Origin: Rhizopus arrhizus
Lineage: Eukaryota > Mucoromycota > Mucoromycetes > Mucorales > Rhizopodaceae
DNA: 64,000 bases
Direction: 5' to 3'
NCBI GenBank assembly: GCA_024220505.1
Contig: JAKZZE010000004.1
Span: 620,001 to 684,000 of the forward strand
The notes under the pieces were generated by a model. That model was given only the letters and a program-made list of their open reading frames with translations. It did not search any database and was not told the DNA's origin. Shown here one piece after another: positions 37,851-48,819 of this stretch. The translations under genes were made by a program, and so were the position numbers. Each line of letters starts with the position of its first letter. Positions within the stretch are counted from its first letter, which is position 1.

Positions 37851-38560
37851 CTCATGTCTATTACTCTAAACTCTTGATCTCGTTTGCCTAACGAAAACCA
37901 CTCAGCAATATCACCAAATGCCAATCTGAACATTCCTTTCAAAGGTCTATCTGAAGAAGATCAGCAACAAAAGTTCAACTTTAGAATATATGGAGGGTCA
38001 TAACCTTTTTTGTTTTTAAGCTTGATACTATTTGAAAAAAAAGATTTGATCAAACAAGTGATATGCTTTTTACACTAAAAGGAATATGCTAAAGATAACT
38101 CAGACTGTTATTCCCAACGTGAATGCTATGCCGAAGCCGCTTTTTGTGCCTCTTTTGTCTTCTGATCTTGATAATTTTTATTTGACAATTTCTTAGATCA
38201 TATAACTGGTTCAAGCATTAGCTTTCGTCCATACGTTAATCGAATGACTTTTAAAAATATAAATGTAACAGCAATAAATGGCTGTCAATTAATAGTGTTG
38301 ATCAGTTTCAATGCAAAGCCACAAACTGCAAATATAAACAACAACTAGAGAGCTCTTAGTTGCAACCTCATGCGTTATCCTTTTAGGAATACACCATGTA
38401 GACTCCTTTTGCAACCCAACTAAACATGTACACACAAATAAGACGTGTGAAAAGCAGCTTGTAAGAATACCTTGTCAGATCTTAATCGCAACCCAGTAAT
38501 TCAAGATCCGTCCCCATTTTAACTTTTCCCAAGAGGCACGTAGGCTTGATACATTTTATG
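37851..38560 (+). pseudogene. Possible decayed multi-exon gene
   Basis: The plus strand has three coding-like patches separated by intron-like DNA. 37907-37997 reads SPNANLNIPFKGLSEEDQQQ and is preceded by CTAAC and CTCAG. 38091-38160 reads EYAKDNSDCYSQRECYAEAA after ACTAAAAG. 38198-38340 reads HITGSSISFRPYVNRM after TTTCTTAG. They cannot all be joined into one frame with good donors, and shifts and stops appear after 38290. The Cys spacing suggests an extracellular domain. Best read as a pseudogene; a live gene with unusual splicing cannot be excluded. Confidence 0.3.
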
Positions 38561-38788
38561 ATTTTTGTTATCCTCATCACCCCATTTATATGTGAAGCTT
38601 CCCAGACAGTCATTCTTTGAAAAAACTCTCGTCTTGAATCAGATTGTTATCAATCAGTCCAAAAAGAACTCTTGAAAGTACCCGCTTATGATTCTTTAGA
38701 TTAAATGCCTATGAATTTGTGAAATTCGCTATTTAATGCATTTGTATCACTTTCCTAATAATATGCTTTTGGTAAGTTTTAATAAATA

Positions 38789-38896
38789 TATACACTATTT
38801 CCAGAAATTAAAGTCGTATTTTGTGAAGTTTTATAATACAATTTATATGTAATTGCGACAGGTCACAGCGACTTTAATTTCTGGAAATATTGTATA
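38789..38896. mobile_element. Short palindromic element, MITE-like
   Basis: Arms at 38789-38816 and 38869-38896 are inverted repeats matching at 27 of 28 positions (core ATTTCCAGAAATTAAAGTCG), around a 52-nt loop. The total is 108 bp, with no coding capacity. Size, strong terminal symmetry and AT-rich flanks fit a miniature inverted-repeat transposable element. It sits 124 nt before the SF3b4 start, within its likely promoter. A structured-RNA or regulatory palindrome is the alternative. Confidence 0.65.
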
Positions 38897-39020
38897 ATTA
38901 AGCAGTAATGGGTTATTTATTAGCCAATGACATTGCAATTGCTTGTTTCGGAATTTGAACAATAAGTGTGATTTCCACGACTGTTCTTTTTTTTCTTTTG
39001 CACCATTTCACATTTTAAAA

Positions 39021-39872
39021 ATGGCACAGCAAATTGAACGTAATCAAGAGGCAACAGTTTATATCGGTAACCTCGACGAGAGGTGCACAGAATCTCTTAT
39101 ATGGGAATTAATGCTACAAGCAGGCCCAGTGGGTAATGATTACTTGCTATTACCTACAAACAGTAATCTAATTTTATATAAATGCTAGTTAATGTCCATT
39201 TACCTAAGGACCGAGTAACGCAGACACATCAAAATTACGGTTTTGTAGAATTTTTGACGGAAGAGGACGCAGATTATGCAATGAAAATTATGAATCAAGT
39301 GCGTTTATACGGTAAGCCTGTTCGTGTTAATAAGGTAATAATCTAAATCGACTTACAAAAAGTGCATTATATTTATGTATAAAATATAGGCGACCTCCGA
39401 TAGAAAGAATTTGGATGTTGGGGCTACATTGTTCATTGGTAATCTAGATCCTGAAGTGGACGAAAAGATATTATACGACACATTTAGTGCATTTGGATTA
39501 ATTGTGAACACACCTAGAATATCGAGGGATCCAGACACAGGTGCTCTTAAAGGTTTTGGATTTATTAGTTACGATAATTTTGAATCTTCTGACGCAGCGA
39601 TCGAGGCTATGGACGGACAATATTTAATGAATAAACAAATTACAGTATCTTATGCATTCAAGAAAGACGGCAAAGGAGAAAGGCATGGTTCTGCAGCAGA
39701 AAGGTTATTAGCAGCAGAAGCAAGGAAACACACACAAATGCCAAATCGACTCTTTGCTGGTGGGCCAGGAATGGCTCCTACTATGGGTTATGCAGCTCCA
39801 GCTTATCCTGGTGTAATGCCTCCACCACCTCCACCAATGGGATATCCGCCTCAATCTTATAATGGTTGGTAA
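39021..39872 (+). CDS. HSH49: Splicing factor 3b subunit 4 (SF3b49/Hsh49)
   Basis: Exons 39021-39132, 39189-39334 and 39390-39872 encode 246 aa. The start [20 protein letters not shown] is the family N-terminus. Two RRM domains follow: RRM1 about 13-90 (RNP2 VYIGNL, RNP1 NYGFVEF) and RRM2 about 100-180 (LFIGNLD, GFGFISY), then a Pro/Gly-rich tail ([11 protein letters not shown]). In the U2 snRNP, SF3b4 contacts the branch-site region and SF3b2. Human SF3B4 has a longer tail; this short one resembles other fungi. Lies 122 nt upstream of the Skn7 gene on the same strand, close enough that the two may share regulatory sequence. Confidence 0.96.
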
Positions 39873-39994
39873 TAAAAGTAAACTAAAATTTCAAAATACG
39901 ACTTGTGATATTAGCATCTTTTGGGTGCTTTTTTTTTTTCTTTTTTTTTTTCTTTTCTTTTTTGTCAAAATAGCTCTTGACATGTACTAAGACA

Positions 39995-42123
39995 ATGTTA
40001 GCAACAATAGAAAATGTCAAGAAATCAATGGGGTTTACAGATGGAACTGTTCCCGATTTCATTCAAAAATTGTTTAGGTACAAAATTTGCTTAGAATACA
40101 AAGGGATAGAAGCAAATAATTATTTTATATAGAATGTTGGAGAATGACTCATCCGAGAGTGTTTTAACTTGGGGGTTAAATGGAACTACTTTTATTGTAA
40201 GAGATACAATGGAGTTTTCCCGCACAGTTTTGCCAAAACATTTCAAACACTCCAACTTTGCAAGCTTTGTTCGACAATTAAACAAGTACGACTTTCATAA
40301 AGTGCGCCAAGCAGATGACAGCCGGAAATCTTATGACAGTCAGGTACCTTTTTTTTTACCTTGTTGATTTTTTGTCTTACACAAACTCATAGGCATGGGA
40401 ATTTGTTCATCCTAAATTTATTCGACATCGCAAAGATTTACTAGAAGAAATAAAAAGAAAAGTGCCTAGAGTTATTAAGCAATCAAAAAAAGAAAATGAA
40501 CAAAAACTTTGTATACAAGTGAATCCCTCTTCGGGTCTATCTAATTCACTGGAAGAAATTCAGGCCATGGCGAACATGATGGTTAATGAAATTGAACAGC
40601 TTCAGACATCCCGTACAGCACTGGAAAGCAGCATATCTAAATTAACGCAAAGAGACAAAGATATTCAGAATGAATTTAAAAAATTAAACGCTAGTCTATT
40701 ATCTAAAGATAATCTTACTAAAGATTTTTTGAAGTTGATTAAAAAAACAGCAGGTGATGGTAAGTATAAAGATACAAAATGAAAGAAGCAAGGTAGAGAT
40801 GCTAATTTTTGTTTAAAGTAAACATAGATGAACAGGAGGCACAGAGTTTATTAGCTTCTTATGAACGAATATCTATAGCAAATACAGAACAAATGGAGAG
40901 ACTCAATAAAGAAATGGGTTTGAATGATAGAGTCAAGAGAAAGCAGATGGATGGCGAGGAACACATTAATTTAAAGAGAGTAAAAATGGAGGATACATCT
41001 ATACCTATGCCTATTGGAGATGGGTTTGATTCAGGCTCATTTTCTGCTGCAGCGGCTGCTGCTGCTGCTAGTATGAATGCTGGTAGCTTGATCGGATCTC
41101 CATTAAAAACGGCGGATGGACTTACATTTGTGACTCTGGGTCGACTTTCCTCAAACATGTCAGTACGCGATAATAAACCAGCTATTGAAATTATGGCAGC
41201 TGACCAAACACCTACACTGGGCACAACCTTACAGAGACCAACAATTGACATGAAACGCACATCATCTTTTGGAATGTCCTCATCTTCACAGATCAGTTGG
41301 GCTGTCCCTCCAAGGATATTGCTTGTGGATGATGATTCAGTTTATCGTGATTTAAGCGAGAGGCTTTTGCAAGTATTTGGATGTACAATAGATTTGGCAA
41401 AGGATGGTGTTGAAGCTTTAAAAAAAATGAGTTTAGAAAAATATGATTTGATTTTAATGGTAGATTTTTTCTTCTTGTTTATTAATTGCTAAAATGTATA
41501 TACATTAGGATATTGTGATGCCTAAAATGGACGGTATATCGGCTACAAGAAGTATTCGTCAATATGATGCACTGACACCAATTGTTTCAATGACATCTAA
41601 TTTCACTGATAATGATATTGTGCAATACATTGGGAGCGGAATGACAGACATATTGCCCAAGCCATTTTCAAAACGTACATTATATCAAATGTTGGACAAG
41701 TATTGTGCACATTTAAAATCAATTCAAAGGGTTCAAGATAAAACAGGTACTTCATCTATACCATCTGCATTGGATATATTGCCAATGACCAAGACTTCTT
41801 CCTCAGCAAAGACTCAGCATTCTCCTCCTCCTCAATCTTCTTCTTACCTGTTCCCTATACCGACATCCAATGCTGCACCTCCTAGTTCCTCATCTTCTAC
41901 TGCACCTACTGTGTTTCCATTAGCTCCGTATCCATACCCAATTACAATGAACTCTGTCTCTTCAGATGCTAACAATAACAATCCTGTTCATGCTGTCCAA
42001 AATGATATACCAAATGTCACTTTCTGGCCGCAGCAACCGAATCAAAATCAAGGTAGACCTCCAGCGATTATTGCAAGTGCAGGAAAATTTACTTGGGCAA
42101 TGCCTACTAGCAACAATTCTTAA
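39995..42123 (+). CDS. SKN7: Skn7-type HSF-domain response regulator
   Basis: Five exons: 39995-40077, 40133-40343, 40393-40759, 40819-41459, 41509-42123; 638 aa. The HSF-type DNA-binding domain (about 15-115) has the hallmark LPKHFKHSNFASFVRQLNKYDFHKV. A coiled coil (about 150-215) and a second helix follow, then a linker with an eight-residue polyalanine run. The receiver domain (about 385-510) has the acidic pair VDDD, phosphoacceptor Asp435 in MDIVMPKMDG, and LPKPF with the conserved Lys. Skn7 is the nuclear output of the HOG/Sln1 phosphorelay and of oxidative-stress signalling. Asp435 is the first codon of exon 5, so splicing of the last intron decides whether the phosphosite is present. 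The C-terminus is Ser/Pro-rich. Convergent with PEX13. Confidence 0.96.
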
Positions 42124-42197
42124 AACACTTTACGTTTTTTAATAATGTAAATAATTAAAATGAATTCTTATTATATTTGTATAAAAAGGTATATTTT

Positions 42198-43342
42198 TTA
42201 ATATATTGATTCAATTTGTACATGATTTGCTGGAAAAATGCCTATTAAACCGTTAGGCAATCTTCCTTGCCACCAATCGCATGGTAATCCTGTTGCTGGA
42301 TCCACTTTTGATAAAATTTGAATGACATCTCCCCGGCGAATGGTTAGCTCCATTTGATTTTCTCCATTAAAATCATGAATAACTCTCGCCATTTCTACAG
42401 GCCCGCCGTACTGTGGAATCATCATTCTTTGTTGCTGTTCTTTCAAACTGTGCTCGTGCGACCTTTGTATTAACTTGTACATTACGTAAGGCAAACCGGT
42501 AATGATGGCTAGAAATAAAATCACCGGCCTTCGATTTCTACTCTGACTTATTTGTACTTCATGTTGATCACTATTTGTGATCTGCAATTGTTGGTCCTCT
42601 GGTAAATCTGGGTTATCTTTATTTTCGTTAAGATCAGCAGGTGGTGTTTTGCCCGTCAGTTTATAAAATAGTCGCTTTAGCCATCTCAGCAGTCCAAACA
42701 AGTTGAAAATGTTTCCCAAGTAATGCCTTAGATTTCCAAATTGTTCTGCTACGCCAATCATGGCCATAAAACTCGAGTGTGTAGCCATGTAGGTAGAATC
42801 GAGCATTTGAGCAAATCCTCCAAACGCTTGAACGATAGATCCAATAATATCAAAAGTCGCGCGAGTGCTTGATTCCATCTGTTGAGCTAAACTAATATTT
42901 TCAGGGCCTTCTCCAAACATACCTCCTCCAGCCCCAAATTGATTATACCCATAGCCTCCAAATCGATTATATGGTGAATAACTACTTCCATAACTACCGT
43001 ATCCTCCATATCCTCCGTAACTTCCGTAGCTGCCATATCCTCCATAACGATTATATGGACTGCTATAAGATGAACCATACATACCACCATATCCCCCTCC
43101 TCCTCCATAGTTTGATGCTCCATACCCTGCTTTTAATAATGTTTCAGAATCAATATACTTTTAAACTTTTTTGTTTATTTACCATTGTAATTTGAACCCA
43201 TTGTAGAAGGTCTACTAGGTAAAGCTGGTGCAGTAGTGGTAGTATTATTTATATCAGTCATAGATGCTTGTGTAGTTGTTACTGGTGCTACAACACTATT
43301 GCTATTGTTGTTAACTTCCCAAGGCTTTGGGGGAGATGGCAT
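42198..43342 (-). CDS. PEX13: Peroxisomal membrane protein Pex13
   Basis: Exons 43342-43183 and 43129-42198 (intron of 53 nt) encode 363 aa. The N-terminus starts MPSPPKPWE, the classic Pex13 opening, followed by an Asn/Thr-rich stretch and a long Gly/Tyr-rich region (YGGYGSYGSY repeats, about 58-110) now known from work in other eukaryotes to form the import-pore meshwork. Two membrane-associated helices lie in the middle (about 125-180) and a clear transmembrane span near 235-250 (VILFLAIITGLPYV). The C-terminal SH3 domain (about 290-355; ARVIHDFN, GDVIQIL, WWQGRL, GIFPANHV) binds Pex14/Pex5. It docks cargo receptors at the peroxisome. The tail faces the Skn7 gene, with a 74-nt gap. Confidence 0.96.
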
Positions 43343-43821
43343 AATTTATAAGAAAGAAAAAATAAGAAAAAGTTTATGTAATGGTGAGAAAACGGAGTAT
43401 TAAATGAACAATTTTCATATGTCAGCCATTACTTTATATCTTTTCAGGTGCAAGCATAACAGCTAAAAATAACCATATAATTGTATAAGGGGTATGTTAG
43501 CTTTTTCAATAAAAAGTGCTATCATTCTTTTATATGTTTTTAGCAAACGATTTTGTTTTTGTAAAAGAATCTTCACCATGTTGCTTTTTCCTTTATTTTT
43601 TTCACCACTTGACAAAAGCAAAGGGAACACAAAGTGTCAAAATCAAAGTACAATGTAAGCATATATAATTTATCAAGATTACTAACCATTCTATTTGTAT
43701 AAAACTTTTCAGAAGAAACCATGAGTAGCATGAATAATAGTGACTGCTTAAACATGTAATTTTTTCATAATGAAATTGACATGTCAAAATACACTGTACT
43801 TTATTCTTCAACATTCGCCTA
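43343..43821. promoter_or_regulatory. Divergent promoter region of PEX13 and polymerase gamma
   Basis: The 479 nt between the two start codons hold no gene with support. Both genes must be driven from here; no defined motif is claimed. Confidence 0.4.
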
Positions 43822-46800
43822 ATGATCGTAAGCAGATCTATCCTACATCGAGTCCAATGCAAATGTCATAAAACACAGTTTGGCCAGTTGCCAAAATTTA
43901 GAACATTATTCACAGATAATGGTAAAAACCTCCGATACTCGTACGTGAATATTAAGCAGCTTTTACTGTAGTCAAAATAAATCCAGCCCACGTCCAACTT
44001 CTTTCCCCAAATCTACAAGCTCAGCTTTTCGAACCTTATTCCGTTCAAGAATCAAATATAAATAATGACATTGACTTAAAGAAGAGAATATATGCTGAGA
44101 AACACTTGACGCTCCAGGATATTTGGGGGAAAAAATCGCAAATAGAAGATCCAATTGACATTACCTTACCGAAGCTTTCGGGAAAGAATCTAGAAGAACA
44201 TTTTATTAGGATTGGATTGGATCAAGCAGAACCTTATTTATCGCAATGTGAAAGATTAGCTACTGTGGAATTACCGCCGATTCCAAAAAAATGGAAAAAA
44301 AGTGCTGGTTGGACACGGTATGAGAAAGACGGCACTGTGATAGCTGTGGACCATCCGTTGGAAGAAACAATGGTGTTTGATGTTGAGGTTTTAATGTCAG
44401 AGGGAAAATACCCCACAATGGCTGTGGCTGCTTCAGAAGAGGCATGGTATTCATGGACATCGCCTTATGTAATAAACACAACAAAGAACAAAGAACAATT
44501 GATACCATTTGGAAAATTTGACAACGAAAGAATTATAGTAGGACACAATGTTGGATATGATCGCGCTAGAATTGCAGAAGAGTATAGTCAGTCTGGAACC
44601 AACATAAAATTCGTAGACACCATGAGTTTGCACATTGCTGTATCTGGATTGTGTTCTCAACAACGACCTGCTTGGAGTGCTGAGCTAAAGCGTAGAGATC
44701 ATGACATCTTGGAAGAAAAAGTAGAAATGGGAGCGACCAATGTAGGAACACCTAGCTTTTTTGATGTGAGCTCTTTGAATAGTTTGAAGGATGTTGCAAA
44801 GTTTCACTGTAAAGTAAATTTAGATAAAACACAACGTTCTGTCTTTGAAACCGGCAATCTCTCTGATGTTCAGTCGCAATTTCACGAACTAATGGATTAT
44901 TGTGCCAAAGATGTGGCCCTAACACACCAGGTTTATAAGTCTGTGTTCCCCAAATTTCGTAAAAACTGTCCACATCCTGTTTCCTTTGCCGGCATGCTTC
45001 ATATGGGTAGCTCATTTTTGACAGTAACAGAAAGATGGGAAGATTATTTGAGCAAATCATCGGGAAAACACAAGGAGTTGAGCGATATGCTCGATATTAA
45101 GCTACGGGATTTAGCAGAAAAAGCAAGAGTATTGGTCAACGATCCGGAAGTGTGGCAAAGCGACCCTTGGCTAAGTCAACTAGACTGGTTTGTGAATCCC
45201 AGGCAAAGAAAATTAAAGGGACAGCCTAAATGGTACAAGGATGCATATGATACCAAAACTGAAACCTTAAAAATATCAACACGTTCGCGCATTGCTCCAA
45301 TTTTGCTACGCTTAAAATGGCAAGGTTATCCTTTACATCACATACCTAGCTTTGGATGGTGTTACAAAATACCTAATTTAGAAGCTGCAGAAGATCAAAT
45401 CAAGAAATCTGTATGGAACGACGAAAAGTTTTATTATCTTAAGGTCCCACACAAAGATGGTGCGGACGCAAATTGCGGAAATCCTTTGGCGAAAGGTTAC
45501 ATTGGTTCCTTTGAGGACAAGATACTAACCTCTGAATATGAGGCAGCTAAAGCAGCTCTTGAGCTTAATGCTATGTCCGCTTATTGGATTAGTTCAAGGG
45601 AGCGAATTTTAAATCAATTTGTTGTTTGGGACTCCAATTTGTGTGTTGATATGAATTTACCTAAAAAAGAAAAAGGAAAATATGGCATAATTCTACCTCA
45701 AATGGTAACTATGGGAACTATCACACGTCGTGCTGTGGAGAGAACTTGGCTCACTGCTAGTAATGCCAAGAAGAATCGTATTGGCTCAGAGCTAAAATCA
45801 ATGGTGCAGGCACCAGAAGGATACAAAATTGTAGGCGCTGATGTTGATTCTGAAGAACTTTGGATTTCGAGCATTATTGGCGATGCGCAGTTTGGATTCC
45901 ACGGTGCAACTGCATTGGGCTGGATGACTTTACAAGGTTCGAAATCAGAAGGGACAGATCTACACTCTAAAACAGCCAATATATTGGGAATTAGTAGAGA
46001 CAAGGCAAAGATATTTAATTATGCAAGAATCTACGGTGCTGGTGTCAAGTATGCCACAAGTTTACTGCTACAATATAGCCAAGGTATGGATCAGCAGACG
46101 GCAGAGAAGCGAGCAGCTGAACTATACTCAAATACTAAGGGAGAAAAAGAGCATTCGAAAAACAATGTGTTCAAACGACCCTTTTGGCACGGTGGATCAG
46201 AAAGTTATATGTTTAATGCCCTTGAAGACATTGCTCTTTCTAAAGAACCTCGTACTCCAGTTTTAGGCTGCTCTATTACGGATGCTCTAAAACCTCGATA
46301 TACTGGATCGCAGTTTTTGACATCAAGAGTCAATTGGGTTGTCCAAAGCTCCGGTGTAGATTATTTGCATCTTTTAATTGTTTCTATGGGTCACCTAATT
46401 AAGCAATATGGGATTGATGCTCGGTTTATGCTTTCAGTTCATGATGAGGTGCGTTATTTAACAACAGAAAAGGATCAGCATAGGACAGCTTTGGCTCTTC
46501 AAATAGCCAATGTTTGGACAAGAGCTCTTTTTAGTTACAAGTTAGGCATTCATAATTTACCACAGGTATTCGAATTTTTTTTTTCCATTTGGTACATTTT
46601 TGGTTGACTGTGACTTATGATAGAGCGTTGCATTTTTTTCTGCCGTTGACATTGATCATGTACTGCGAAAAGAACCCAACATGCCATGCTTAACACCATC
46701 TAATGAAGAAAAAATATCTGAAGGTATCAGTTGTAACTTACAAGATACGATCCGTGCACTTGAAGCTGATTCGGAGTTCCAAGAATGCCTTTTGGGTGAC

Positions 46801-47025
46801 CCGGCGAAGTCAGCAGAGACCAACGTAGACGAAAAAGTTGTTGAAGACCTAGTTAAAAAGCTAGAGGAGAAGAAGAAACCAATTGATTTACCTTTTATTG
46901 AAGCTCAAATGCATAAGAATTATAGACATCATCTCGCTCCATCACTAAATGGAAACAAACAAACTAAAGAAGTTCTAAAATGCACAAAGGAGGAACTAGA
47001 ACTTATCCGCATGGGATTACAATGA
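43822..47025 (+). CDS. MIP1: Mitochondrial DNA polymerase gamma
   Basis: Exons 43822-43921, 43972-46565 and 46624-47025; 1031 aa. The short first exon supplies a mitochondrial presequence (MIVSRSILHRVQCKCHK, Arg/Lys-rich, no acidic residues). Family A organisation: exonuclease motifs Exo I FDVEV (about 170), Exo II GHNVGYDRAR (about 224), Exo III YCAKDV (about 343); polymerase motifs A GADVDSEELW (about 656), B KIFNYARIYGAG (about 713) and C HDEVRY (about 857). The N-terminal NPAHVQLLSPNLQAQLF block also fits polymerase gamma. It replicates and proofreads mitochondrial DNA. The last exon adds a fungal-type C-terminal extension of about 130 residues beyond the catalytic core. All catalytic acids are present. 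Confidence 0.97.
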
Positions 47026-47831
47026 TAATAGATGCAAATCATACATAGGCGAATAACATGTATATAATAAACCCAATCAATTTAGCGTCTGTTTGTTCGC
47101 TATAATAGCTGTAACAATATAAAATGTAGCATAAACTACTTAATTTTTTAAATATAATTTAAATGCGCCCTTATTAAAACGGTAACCAAATAATAATGCC
47201 AATAATTTACCTCATGTTTCAGTAGCCTTTTGATTTATATTTGAATACGAAAAGCCTTGGTTGTTTTATTAGACTTTACGACCCTAATGTTGTCTATTTA
47301 AAAAAGGGAGGGTATCAACTGAATGCATACAGTCATTAGCATATATTCTTAATAAGGTAAAAACTATATCTTTATAATAGACTAATTGAACATATAAAAG
47401 CATATCACTGATACAATGTGTGATTAAACTAGAATTTAGGAATTTAAACATTATGAATACAACCATCATTTACATTGTGTGGAAGAAATGAAAAAAGAGG
47501 AACATTAACAGATATAGTAAATGTTTTCATGTGCAGTATGTGCTTACAGTATATTAAATTTTATACAGTGTTGTATTTTATTTGAAGATACAATATAAAG
47601 CTCAGAATTTTTCTACTGTTCCTTTTAAAAAGAGGTGTATCTGAAAAGCATTGATACCAAAGCTAATATTCTAAATACACTGCTTATAGAAAACGAGTTT
47701 GAAGTGACCGCAAACTTTTTATATTGCGATTATTGACATATAAGGAAACTGTACAAGTATTTTTCCTTTCTTTATCTACTTCAGGGCAGATTACCGTTTA
47801 TTAGCTATTGTAGTTTACAATAAAAGTACAT
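47026..47831. other. Intergenic region
   Basis: AT-rich, with only small meaningless frames. Contains the 3' ends of the flanking convergent transcripts. Confidence 0.5.
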
Positions 47832-48148
47832 TCAAGAATTGTTATAGATTTCTGATGAACGTATGATTTTTTGACTCTTTGTTCTTAATAATGATGGTTT
47901 TCTTCCAAAGGAACTGGTAGTGTTATCAGGTCGATGATGAAGATATTCACCATCTTTGTAATTTTGTTTGTAAAAATCTCGGTCTGTCATAAAATAGGTA
48001 TTCGGATTAATGAATAAGGTTTTTGTGTGTTTATAATCAAATACACACCTTTTTGCTCAAACTCGGAAGTAGGAGCTGGTCTGCGCTTTGTATATTTCTC
48101 TATTTTCCAGATTTCAACACTTGATTTAATTTTTTCAACAAATCCCAT
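47832..48148 (-). CDS. Small basic protein, unknown
   Basis: Two exons, 48148-48049 and 47983-47832, with a 65-nt intron (GTGTGT donor, GACAG acceptor, phase 1), give 83 aa. The frame is open from ATG to TGA across the junction. The product (MGFVEKIKSSVEIWKIEKYT..., then DRDFYKQNYKDGEYLHHRP) is basic, with several Tyr/His and no signal peptide or membrane segment. No family recognised. It lies between the polymerase gamma and ALG7 genes, well spaced from both. The coherent splice is the main support. Confidence 0.6.
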
Positions 48149-48819
48149 TGTTTCTTATATTTTATAATATGTATCTTGAAGGAACGGAATGGAGATACAC
48201 AAAACAAATAAGAGAAAGGAAACACAAAAAGAAGATTAAAAGAAAATATTTATTTTTAATTTCGATTGTTTTCCTTTTTTTTTTGGTTGCTTGGTTATAT
48301 GCGGGCATTGAAATATGATTATTTGTACTGCCACTTCTCTTTTGATCTACTGCACAAATGATGACCTAGTTAAGAAACCGAACCTAAAGAGGTTGAAGAA
48401 TATAAAGAAAAAATTAATAGCCTACCCATCTTATAACATTATTCTGTAGCTGCTAGTATTATATTATCTAATAGAATATAAAATATTGTTATACTTCAAT
48501 AAGTTTTCGAAAGAACTTTGCCATTTGCTCTACCTTTTTCAGAATAGTATTAATGAATTTCAGATAAAAGTATTGCCGTCTTCCTTACGATGTGTAACAC
48601 AGTCTAATTATGGGTACAAAAAGTATAAAAGAAAAGCATTTCTTGAATTGTAAAATCTGGTCAATTTGAAACTATTCTGTATTTCATACGTAAATTTTGA
48701 GTATTGAAAAGGATACTGAATTAACTTTTGTTGAAAAATGCACTAAAACAGATAATAGCAGTAATTGTACTTGTGGATTGTTTGCCATTTTCGAATGGTA
48801 TAAATCCTAGGAAGCAAAC
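48149..48819. other. Intergenic region
   Basis: AT-rich, with T runs near 48265-48285; no supported feature. Confidence 0.5.

Noticed and set aside
44234..45060. Minus-strand frames opposite polymerase gamma
   Set aside because: Antisense to conserved exonuclease-domain codons, with no independent support.
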